A stretch of 64,000 bases of DNA from Endomychus coccineus (Eukaryota; Arthropoda; Insecta; Coleoptera; Endomychidae): NCBI GenBank assembly GCA_958510875.1, contig OY294068.1, forward strand, positions 78,487,978 to 78,551,977. Reading direction: 5' to 3'. Under the pieces are notes generated by a model, which was given only the letters and a program-made list of their open reading frames with translations, was not told the origin of the DNA and made no database searches. Positions 52,080 to 62,130 of the stretch are shown here, one piece after another. Each line of letters starts with the position of its first letter. The first letter of the stretch is position 1. Both the position numbers and the translations under genes were made by a program.

Positions 52080-53056
52080 CAGGGTTGTTGCGGATGCAGA
52101 TTTTTTCACATCCGCGGATGCGGATCTGATGATCTTTTATAAAAAAAGTAACTACGGGTGCAGAAATAAAATCATAAGAGTAATTTTTAATATTTTTATT
52201 CAATGTTTAGAATGAAAAGTTAAAAATTGGAGCATTATATTTAATAAAAAGTAATATTGTCGCTTTTTCGAGGTCAAGTCTGTTACGCAGAGGTTTGTAA
52301 ATTAAACCCGCGCTACTGAACAATTGTTCGCTAGGAACACTGGCTGGTGGTGTCGATAAAAATCTGCGTGCTATTGGTGATAATAGTTTCAATTCTTCTC
52401 GATGAACGCTCCACCATTTAAGAGGATTTTCATCTACATTGACCCTTTCTTTATTGCGGTAAGAAAGCAATTGCTTTTTGCGTACAGCTTCAGCGCTACC
52501 ATTTTCTGGCGTTTCTTGGCTCTCATCTTCACTTGACGAATCCAAAATCATATAGCATGATCGTTTTTTAAGCATGTCTCTCTGACCAAACGGGACGTCC
52601 CTGGTCCTAGTTATTCCGTATCATTTTCCGAGGAATCTGTCATTCTCATTCTTTTAGCCCCTTCGGAATTAAGAGAACCGGGAACGCCATTCTCAGCATT
52701 TCTCATCATCAAAGTCAAAATGTCTCCTTTAATCTTTTCCTCAGTCACTGGTGTAAATACTTGTGCTTATAGCGAGGGTCTAAGTAGGTGGCAATGACAT
52801 ATAGATTGTTCTCTATTAACATACACGTCGGATATTGTCACCGAACGATATCTCCGCTCCTATTGGTCAATTAGCACAAGCGTACGGCACACGCCAGTCA
52901 ACGGTCCCGTCTAATTTCTTTCTTGTCGCGACCTGTGCTACATCTGCATCCGCATGAACATCCGCATTGATTGTGGCGGATACGGATGCATTTGTCCAAA
53001 TCGATACGAAAGCTCCGTAATTGCAGATGCGGATGCGAATATTCGCAACATCCCGG
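52080..53056 (-). mobile_element. hAT deletion derivative with intact TIRs and 8-bp TSD
   Basis: Ends CAGGGTTGTTGCGGATGC at 52080 and, inverted, CCGGGATGTTGCGAATATTC at 53056. Flanks GTCTGTAT at 52072-52079 and 53057-53064 are identical, an 8-bp hAT-type duplication. Several GCGGATGC/GCATCCGC motifs inside both ends are subterminal transposase-binding repeats. Only the transposase C-terminus remains, so the element is an internal-deletion derivative of about 977 bases. Confidence 0.9.
52207..52740 (-). pseudogene. hAT transposase C-terminal dimerisation domain
   Basis: Minus frame 52575-52207 contains NPLKWWSVHREELKLLSPIA, then RRFLSTPPASVPSEQLFSSA and NRLDLEKATILLFIK. That is the hATC dimerisation domain ('W W..n...P.l..lA...L..p.ts...ER.FS.aG.......R..L......l...n'). 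A second frame upstream (about 52740-52600) reads EKIKGDILTLMMRNAENGV and belongs to the same protein, joined by a frameshift near 52590. Catalytic residues are deleted. Confidence 0.88.
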
Positions 53057-53064
53057 GTCTGTAT

Positions 53065-55079
53065 GTATGAATGAATCCTTGAACACTGTGCTTTTATCCG
53101 GAAGTGAGGACATGTAGTTGTCCTATGTGCGAAAGTTACTAAATTATATGGAGTACTCCTGACATTATTCTGCAATTACAGTATTAAAATAGGAATTACG
53201 CGTACTCACTTGGGTCGTTGATTGAAAGTCAACTCTTTCAATCAACGCTTGGGTAGAGTGGTATCAATCGGAGAAGCCGCAGTATTGAGCAAGAGCATGG
53301 CACGGAGGCAACTGTAACTAATATCACCGATACGCTTTAACCTACACTGTCTTATTTTAACGATCAGGTATAACGCATTGTCCATTACTGGTTGTGGTTA
53401 ACTTAGAGATCCTTTCACTAGAAAGTTGTTTATCTAATGTCCGTTATTGCTTGTTAACCTGCTTTATGACCATATTGTAAATATCTATTTCCTCTGTAGC
53501 AGTTGATTTGACCGCCCCGGTAAAGAATTAGTTGAAAGCTTATACCTACTGGCATTCCCTCCCCAATTCGCCGTTGCTTTGAGCTTCCTTGCTTTTTTTC
53601 TGATTTATGTATTCTTTGTTAATATTTTGCAAATAAACTTCATATTCCGTTTTATTTGGCAAGGAAGTGGAAATTCTGCTATGTCATTAAATTAGCCGAG
53701 ATTTAACCAATTATTAATTGAACTTGAAGGCTGTATTTCTAATAATATTCATTCTGCCCTAATGGGTCATGTTTATTCACTCCACTGACGCTACCTGGGA
53801 CAAGCCTATCCATAAATGGCACTGTGATAAGCTTTGTGGCGAGAACCCTAGCTAAAGTTCTCCCTAAGGAGAAAACTCATTAATAATATGGCGCCCAAAA
53901 AATCAAAATACGCTAATTGGATTCAGATTCAGTAAACTATTTATTGGAAAACTAACCACTACTCACCAGCGACAAATAATTGTACAATTAAGCTACTCAC
54001 ATGGCATGACAATTATACGTCATTGGAAAATATTAGCCAAGTACACTAGTTGTCTTAGTCCGGCTTAAAATCATGCGATATCAATATAAATATCACCTGT
54101 TTGTGTTCAACAGGAAGATTCTTAATTCATCTAAACATTTATTCAACAACAATGCCATCCCATTAATTGTAGAGGAATTGAAAAGCTAATTCTGAATAAT
54201 CACTCTGATGAGCGTATTGTTGCAATAACAATTCTACAAATGGTAACATAACAGTATATAAGCCACCTCTTCGGTGTTTCACACCAGTCAACAGGTAAAA
54301 CATGTGGCATTTTAGCTGCAGTCTTAAAGAACTTGAAAAAAAAGAGTGATGAATTAAAGACACGGAAATGTACAACAGTGAAACAATGGAAATACGAACA
54401 ATTCAGAGACCCAAAGGGTCACTTATGTATATTATAATTTCGAAAATATAATTGCCAGATGAGAATGTGGAGCATGCAACATAGACCACATTTTTCACAT
54501 CTTTCAAAGAATATCCTGATGAACCTGCTTTAAAGTATGCAAGTGACTAGTTCATTATTTTAACTCCAAATTTACATATGGTATAACAACTATTTCTAAA
54601 TTGTATGTTGTAGTAATATTTTGAATGCTTTTGTAATATGTACCTAGGTATTTATTTATGAGAATTGTAATAGCATACAATTCTAGTAGTTATTGCTCTA
54701 ATATTTTCTGCAGACCAAAGCAATACATTTATTATTTAATTTCATTAGATTTCATGAGATCATTATATGAGTACTTTTTCTGTTTGTTTATCAAAAAGTT
54801 TGCTTTGAATTTAAAGTTTATTTGCTTTTTGAGTTCTGTATTAAGTTAGTCATTTCTATTTGGTGTTTTCAAATCGAATATAATTATGTTTTTTTCCAAT
54901 AACTGTTATGTCGAAATATACACATATAAAACATCTACATTGTAATTTATTCAGGGCAACCACTTATTGTAATTATAACAATAAGACCAAGGTTTACTTC
55001 GTTAACTATCACGGACATCATTTAATACGTGTTAATTGCAATTTCAAACTTGTTAAGTTCATTTTCAAACCATATGTAT
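53065..55079. other. No recognisable gene
   Basis: A 2-kb AT-rich stretch. A minus ORF at 54163-54375 and a plus ORF at 54658-54849 are unremarkable. A fragment CAACTCTTTCAATCAACGC at 53230 recalls the LINE promoter. Nothing else seen. Confidence 0.4.
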
Positions 55080-56700
55080 TGTTATGATTTCATTTCCAAT
55101 ATAAAAGAAAATGGTAAAATTAGGATTTACCGAGACATTAAAAACAGAAAAGTTAAATAAGTTTGATATGGAATTAAAAACATTATTTAAAAGTTAAATA
55201 AAGTAAGAATAAGAGATTAAAGATTTTAATATAATAAAAACCAAAATGTAGGTAATGTAGTTTGTAAGAATGTAAAGAAGAAATAGTGAAAAGTGGATAA
55301 ACGTACAGTGCTACGAAGTGAGAAAATCATAATTCAAATGATTTAAAGACTATCTGAAGATAGCAAACTATTAGAATAGATTAAGAATAAGTAATAGATG
55401 TAAGCTAGTACTAAGACATTTCAGTTATACAAAATTGCATAAGTTTTATTTATATTTAAAATCATGTATTAAATTTAAGCAATGACAACTGTCAAAATAG
55501 ATCTAATAATGAGAATTATTAGGTGCATTGTTGGTAACATGGATTCAAATAGTAGAATGAACAATAACTTGAATCAATTAAAAAATCTTCAATATATCAA
55601 ATATTTCAAAATACTAAATTCCTATTGGTCAATACAACATTTAAGATGTGTCAATACAACAATGCTAGACAACTGTCAATCCCAATAATGGGAATAGCTT
55701 AAGCTTTAGATACTCAGAAAATTACCTCATTGGTCGATTTTAATGAAAACAAGCTTCCTTTTGTGGGCCCTATAAAAGGCAAATCAAAGGAAAGCTAGTT
55801 AGTTTGCAATAATATCTAAGCAGAGACTGTGCTTCTCTGGCAACTCAATTAGTCAAAATTCTAACATAACCCTAGTTTGCAGTAATATCTACGCAGAGGC
55901 TATGCTCCTCTTGCAACTAACATAGTCAAAACATCGGAGTTGAACCTAAGCTCGACTACATCAACATAACCAAAGTTACTTCTTACGAGGCAGTTGATAG
56001 TGTTCATAAATCTTCCAGTTTAACTTCAATAAAGGCTAACATAACCAAAGTTATTTAATAAAGTGGCATCGGAGAGAAACCAAATCCCGACTGTAATTCC
56101 AGTTCGAAACAACTAACAAAGTTTTTATATTTAAAAAAAGAATAGAAACCATTATCAACAAAGTATCAACAAGTTCCTAAATTAGAAGGAGTATCAACGA
56201 GTGTTACTGTGCACATAGTTAATAGCAGAGTAAATGTGTTTAATGTGAATTCTCAAGTAATATAAAAGGATATCCAAACCAACGAAATATTACCAAGATT
56301 TATCTAAATATTTTAATAGGATATAACAAGTGAGTCCATTCGAAATTTCATCATTGTGTAGGAGCATCTGAATTTTAAATATAAGCAAGTGAAATAAACA
56401 TTCACTTAGTAGTTGTATAATAGATTAAAAAATTTGAGGTTAAATTGTAAACATAAACAATTTTTTAAAAGCATAAAGTAATTTGTGAACATAGAAAGAT
56501 TTTAATAAGATATAAGGTTACATGAATAAATAGATTATCAAAGTTTTAAGATTTTAAATAAGGTTTTATTTCATTCCATTTAATATCAATTCAATCAGAA
56601 TACTAATAAGAGATAGCCGGAGGAAAAGAAAATTAGAATAAAAATATAATTCATTTAAAATTAATAAACTCAGTAAGAGTTTAGTTAATAATTGTCACTA
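55080..56700 (+). repeat. LTR (plus), same family as 15260-16794
   Basis: Starts TGTTATGATTTCATTTCC at 55080 and stays collinear with the inverse of 16794-15260. It has a TATA box CTATAAAAGG at about 55770 and, 35 bases on, TATCTAAGCAGAGACTGTGC then TTCTCTGGCAACTCAA. A diverged duplicate of the latter segment follows at about 55880 (TATCTACGCAGAGGCTATGC). Near 56690 comes CACTACAACGTGGGGCAATC, similar to a primer-binding site of Gypsy-like or ERV-like elements, so this may be a 5' LTR. No gag or pol follows within the next kilobase. Confidence 0.6.
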
Positions 56701-57480
56701 CAACGTGGGGCAATCAAAATTAAAGTAGAGCTTTAGTTAACAGTATATATTGAAAATGAGCTTATAAAGTTCGAAATTTCAATCAACGTCTATTAAATAA
56801 AGTCAGTTATAGTAACGGAGTAAGTCTTATTAGGCATATTATAACTTTCGTGGTCACCAATTCAAGAGACGCGCAAAATCAAATTCCTGATGTAAATGTG
56901 CAATCTGGAAATCAGAGTAAGCAATAAGCGTGTTTCCGTGTGTTAACCATAGAGGCATTGTATAAATGGGGGTTAAAATCTTCAATCGTCAATGTAAATA
57001 ATTTTTTTATTTAATATAATAACAGGAAACCCACAATTAGGATTTAGAAGTAGTTACAAGTTTAAATATAAAGTTCAATACTATTATATTGTTACACTCT
57101 CGAAAGCGGCTGAGAAAGGGAAGAGTGGCTGAAGTCATTCTCTATTGGCGAGGTGGCATGGAGGAGAAAGGGAATTAATAATAATGGCGGCGATGTAATG
57201 GAAGGCGTTGCGTAGTTAGTCTTGTGGTTACTTTTAATTATTTTAGATAGTTTCTGTTAACTTTGTGAATAGAATATACGTTAACAATATAATTCATAAT
57301 ATATATAATACCTCTATGGTCCTAACAAGGTGCTTATGCCTATTGTTTATAGTTTTTGTAACGTGTAATCATAGATTTACCTGGCTTAAATATATGAGAA
57401 TTATCTTTATCAGTAGGCTATGACACAGAGTATTTATGTTATTTCTCTGTGACATAGTAGATCCCTTAGAGCTACCGGTA
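56701..57480. other. Sequence after the LTR, no coding region recognised
   Basis: Might be untranslated leader of the LTR element. 57100-57200 is locally GC-richer (AAGCGGCTGAGAAAGGG, AATGGCGGCGATG), possibly promoter-like. No ORF supported. Confidence 0.3.
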
Positions 57481-57486
57481 GTCGGT

Positions 57487-57529
57487 AGTAGAGTCAACAA
57501 GGTCTACTATAGACCTCGTTGAGTAGAGT
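57487..57529. repeat. Excision-footprint-like palindrome with perfect 8-bp TSD (site E)
   Basis: AGTAGAGT at 57487-57494 and 57522-57529 flanks a 27-bp palindrome (57495-57521): CAACAAGGTCTA-CTA-TAGACCTCGTTG. Its arms share CAACGAGGTCTA with site B at 17735. It is nested in a second, older palindrome-like sequence (GCTACCGGTAGT...GTAGAGTTATCTAAG, 57469-57536) that resembles the arms of sites A and D. Confidence 0.72.
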
Positions 57530-57600
57530 TATCTAAGCCAGAGCTCCAGACTAGACCACCAGACCGCAGACTCCGCAGAGAGCAGAGAGATGAGAGATGA

Positions 57601-57648
57601 ATGGCGACTGACGAGGCGTTCAAACATCTTCGTTTTTTAAAAAACAAG
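57601..57648 (+). other. Possible short first exon (MATDEAFKHLRFLKNK)
   Basis: ATG at 57601 opens 16 codons to a moderate donor AACAAG|GTATAA. A GC-richer leader precedes it. It does not splice in phase to the ORF at 57731, so it may be an alternative start, a 5' UTR exon with an upstream ORF, or chance. Confidence 0.25.
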
Positions 57649-57730
57649 GTATAAATAAAGATATAAGATATAGCATAATTAAGGAATGTTTTGTGAATTG
57701 GAAATTGTTGATAGGGTTTATTAAAAATGT

Positions 57731-58121
57731 ATGGCAATTTCTAAATTGTCCATTTTTAAAGATTTATTTGATTTGAAAACTATGCATTTTTTAGTGGAAT
57801 ATGATCAAATACCTATTAGTAGTGATGGGTAAAAGCTGGAGACATTACCTGAATCAACTTTATGTCGTCAATTTATAGTATACCTATTTTTCAATAAATG
57901 ATACTAGTGTTAATTCAATAAATGAATGTTTGTAGAAGTTATGAATGGGGTAATGGACATCACAATTGAAGGTACTAATGGGAAATGGATAATTACTATT
58001 AATATTCAGATTTTTGTGCTTGGAGCATCGTGATATTTCCTACTCACTGAAAGAAGAACTTCTGGTGCCTCAAAGTAACGAAGATTTTACAGTTGGTTTG
58101 GAATTGGACAGCCATGTTTGA
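57731..58121 (+). CDS. Candidate two-exon gene for a 69-residue protein
   Basis: Exon 1, 57731-57828, opens MAISKLSIFKDLFDLKTM and ends at donor AGTGATGG|GTAAAAG, phase 2. Exon 2 begins after acceptor ACTATTAATATTCAG|A at 58010 and stays open (CLEHRDISYSLKEELLVPQ and on) to TGA at 58119-58121. Phases agree, giving 210 bases. The peptide has no transmembrane segment or known motif. It could be a genuine small gene or the start of a longer one with a further splice. Sites with excision-like scars lie just upstream. Confidence 0.4.
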
Positions 58122-58377
58122 GGAGTTTTGAATCCACAGCATGTATACTTCAACTATTTTGTAAGTAGAACTTCATTCTTATATTTCATACAAAATTCTC
58201 AATAACTTTGTTAAGAAACATGTATCCCCAAAAATGCATATTGAATGATTTTGTAAAGAGAGAGAGAGGAAAAGTGAGGGATTGAGCGATTGAGTGATTG
58301 AATGAAGTTTTGTTTTGTCTCATGCCACTTTGTATCTGTATATGTACCCACCTAAGTTTCATCAACATGAAGCTTAA

Positions 58378-58561
58378 CCTGGTGCAACTCTGACCAAGCG
58401 TGGTCAGCATTTGAAATGCCCTGCTGTACAGCTAATGATAACCAAATATTTATACCAATAGGTTTTGCTACTAAATCAATCCAGAATCCATAACATGATT
58501 TAACATAAACATCTGGGCAAGCAAAGAGTATTTTTCTAAAATTGTTCATGATACATATCAC
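58378..58561 (-). other. Exon-like ORF, unidentified
   Basis: Minus frame with KILFACPDVYVKSCYGFWID, KPIGINIWLSLAVQQG and NADHAWSELHQ, ending at donor-like CACCAG|GTTAAG near 58378. Acceptors AATTTTAG or CTGATAG precede it. Composition looks coding, but I recognise no family and could not chain it to other exons with confidence. Confidence 0.3.
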
Positions 58562-59046
58562 ACCTATCAGGGGAAACTATACCATCTCATAAATGTAGAA
58601 TTGTGGGAAATGGAGTTAATAGTTTTTTACTTCCTACATGTTGTTCTCCAGTAGTTACTATTCTATTGATTAAGATGGTTGTCAAATGTCTTGCTTAAGG
58701 TTTGTTCTTATATTCATATCGAAAATTATCCATATTAGGATATTCAAAATTGTATTTGGTCATTGTTTTAGTATAATTCGTGAATTTATAAAAAATTTCA
58801 CCATTATTACAGTATTCTGCAATCAAATTTGAATTAGTCTTGTTTTGTTACATTGTTTTATGGACACATGAGGCTTGAACTGAAAAGTTTTGCAAGTTCA
58901 TTGGCTTGTTTTGTTTCCCCTCATTCCAGAGTGACTGGAGACCCAGAATAGGGCGACTTTGCCTTCGCCTCCGCTAAGGTTGTTTACCTTGTTCATGAAC
59001 TCCCACACTAGCTTCGATGCTATTCTCATTTTACACAGCAACGGAA

Positions 59047-59247
59047 ATATTGGTCCACCGAATAAGGTTCTAAATCCAGAAGAATTGTAATGAGTGATTT
59101 TTTTATTTTACTGAAATTTCGAAATTTGGCTCTAGGTAGATGATTGAAAATGTCTTTGCTTGAAAATAAAGCATCTCTTTCAGTAGATGGTAGGTGGTGA
59201 TACAGAATATTAAAGTTAGATACATGCTTTGTATCATCTTGTACCAT
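59047..59247 (-). other. Exon-like ORF, unidentified
   Basis: Minus frame from ATG at 59247: FNILYHHLPSTERDALFSSK, HLPRAKFRNFSKIKKSLI, ILLDLEPYSVDQYFRCC, then either a stop at 59026 or a donor TGCTGT|GTAAAA. It is on the same strand as and upstream of 58378-58561, so the two may belong to one gene. No family recognised. Confidence 0.3.
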
Positions 59248-61650
59248 ATGAGTGGATGGTTACAAAATGCTCAAAGTAATGTCTGTTTTTAATTAAAACT
59301 TGCAGACATTTATACAGCGCTGGTATTGTAAGTGGTTACACTTTCTTGAAATGGGCTCTATATGAATATTTCAGATTATTATTTATAATGTGGATATCTT
59401 GTAGTACAGGATTCATATATTCATATTCATAATTTACTTAATTTCCATAAATACAAAGTATACATTTTTTATCTTTCCAATCACCATAGTAAGGGTGTAT
59501 TATATAAATATACGTGATCTTGAGCTAAGACATTGTTACGATATTGATGTGTAAATGCTGACTGTTGCTGTTGAGAGTAGCAGAGTGCACTACTACGACA
59601 TGTCTAAAGTCTGCCGGATGGGAAGGCAGGAGGATTAAAAACCCCCACATATCATGTCCCAAGGTTAACAACCGATGTCAATGATTGTATAATATAACTC
59701 ATTGCTTCTTTGATATATCTGGGACAACATACCAAAAGGGGATAAGGATTGTTCTTGAGATAAAGTCAGTGATAAGCTTTAGTGTACAGTAAAGTGTATA
59801 GTTCTAACAAAGTTCTAATTTAGATAGATAATAGATCAGTGCAATGTAGCGACTTACTACTACAGATATATCACATTTTCTATATAATGCATTTCACAAC
59901 AGGTATATTTTATACTGATACCTGCTGTCAGGTTAACTTTCGAAATTATTAACACTATAATATAACTTTGTTTTATACTGACTCCTGCTGTCACATGAAC
60001 TATCAAAATTTGTCCCAGAGTAAACATTTAAAATAACTTGAAAGTCATATCGATGACTTGAAACGGGGCTACCGCACCCAAAAACAATACAGTTTCTCCA
60101 TTTTAAAGCGATCTGCACGCACGCACCCACATCTTGAAGTTGAAATATACTCTTATCCATGGCTGTCTAAATGTGTTTTGCATGGTATCATTCTACTGTT
60201 TTTCCTATAAATACAAGCTATTGAGGTTTAAATGTATACACTATTTTTTTGTAACTTTCTTCAAAAATTTGTATACAGCTTCGTAACTTGAAACATGAGC
60301 AAGTTGAAAAAAAATCAGTAGTAACACCCTGCAAATCTACATTTTTAAAATTGTAGTTACTCAAAAACAGTTGTAGATCAAGGTAGGGTTGTATTATCAA
60401 ACTCGCTCTTAATTTCAACGAAGAAACCAAAAATGCAAAAAATGTTGGGTGTTCTATTTAAAATAACAAAATTGATATCCACTTCCGGTATAATCAGAAG
60501 TGAAGGAAGATTGAAAATATTTTAGAATTGTTGGTTTTTTTGAAAATAAATTACCAAAAATTCAAAACTATATTCCTTTTAAGGCAGAAGGTACAGCTAG
60601 GAATCTAGGGGGTAGGTTGAAAAACGTATATTCTGTGTATGAATTCACTAGTCAGTCCTGAATTAAGTTGATTGCTCTACTATTGAAATAGTTATTTAGT
60701 AAATTGGTAAAGTGATCTTCATAAGAGGACTGCACCTTCAGTTCGCTCGTTTCACCTGTAAATTCAGAATGTATTTGCCAGGGATTCTTTGATTTGTGTT
60801 TTAGAGTTCAAAAGCCTGTCCTCGTAAGCTTATGAAGTGGCTTTTGTACTGATAATGCTACCTTCAATTAACTTATGTGAGCTATCATTTGCAACTGGTT
60901 GAATTCGATTTCCTTATAATATGTGTAGTTAGTAGACACTAACTATTTAATCACTTCATGAACAGCTTAGTAAATACATCAAAGGCTTCATCCAAATCAT
61001 TGACAAGTGTATAGTTTTTTCTAATGAATAATGAAATATCGCGATATATAGAGAAATAATATTTATGATTTAAAATACTGTTATTTCTCTGCTCAATAAC
61101 TCTTAAATTTTTGCAGCATAATATTTGGGCCAGATGATCAGGTTATATATTGGTTATACATAAATGCTACATAACTGTTATGTGTTGATTGTTGAACCAT
61201 CGTCTGTAGTCATTTAACAATCAGTCAAAATATTTGTCAATAACCTGAGGTTAATTGCTATTATTAAGGCAAAAAGGCAACATTTTCTTTACTTGAGTAA
61301 TCGTTAAAGTTAACGCCTGAAGAAATAATACATAAAACTTGCAACTATTCATGTAAACTGTGATTATCGTATATCACCAGTGTCTACAATGATTTAAAAG
61401 TAAGAAAAATCAAAATATTTATAAGGCACATCTAGTCATTAACCTCAGGTTATTGCATTTTTCTAATACCTGTTCAGATTTACATGAATACGAATCCAAC
61501 ATTTCGGTGTAATCTTCCAGCATTCATACTTTCATTTCTATTGGTTGATGGGACATTTATAACTTTTTATAGTCACATCCAACGATTCCAACTTCTTATA
61601 TTTCAAACCCACGTTTTAAACAACAAAATTTCTTAATTCAAAAGTTTTTT
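59248..61650. other. No recognisable gene
   Basis: AT-rich. Minus ORFs at 59933-60160 and 60218-60430 are unremarkable. 60730-60960 contains minus fragments (SKNPWQIHSEFTGETSELKV) that might be the remains of some retroelement, but too little to name. Confidence 0.35.
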
Positions 61651-61660
61651 CTATTATTTA

Positions 61661-61925
61661 TTTAGGTTTCGTTGCTCTCTTCTTTGTGAGGCAGGTTAAA
61701 CAAGAATCTCCTTCTAATCTAATGGTAACTTGACGTAAACGTGGGAACCAAAAAAGAGTGGTGGTACTATTTCCAGTTTTGATATCTGCTTGCCCATAAA
61801 GCTGTTCTTTTAACAAAGCAACACAAAGTATATTTCGGAACTTAGTGTTGAGTGCAGAATTGGTCGTACCCGTATTACAAAAAGTAGTTCCAACAATTTA
61901 TCCTTTAATTCTTATATTTTGCCAT
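61661..61925 (-). other. ATG-less ORF with stop, possible last exon
   Basis: Minus frame of about 87 codons between a TAA near 61926 and a TAA at 61661. It reads NTKFRNILCVALLKEQLYGQ, LFWFPRLRQVTIRLEGDSCL and TCLTKKRATKPK to the stop. It has coding-like composition, including a Cys pair, but I cannot assign it. It could be a C-terminal exon or a retroelement remnant. Confidence 0.3.
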
Positions 61926-62019
61926 CTTCACTCTTCTGCTGCAGTACACTCGACCATCTCTTCTGCATAAAACAATATTTAGTTTAACACTAGTCTGCTA
62001 TTTCTATTGAATTTCCAAT

Positions 62020-62130
62020 CGGATTTTGAATTTATTCTAGGTCCATTTGTCTAACAACATTTTGTGTAATTGACGAAATTTGTGCTCCAGGGTCAATAAT
62101 GGCCTACAGACCGACATTATCGTATCGGAC
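62020..62130 (-). pseudogene. Retroviral-type aspartic protease remnant (BEL/Pao DUF1758-like?)
   Basis: Minus frame near 62120-62030 reads AIIDPGAQISSITQNVVRQM, the 'ALLDxGSQxSFIxxxxxxxL' active-site loop of BEL/Pao or Gypsy proteases, with Asp kept and Ser changed to Ala at the usual D-S/T-G position. Stops flank it. Only this block is visible. Confidence 0.35.
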
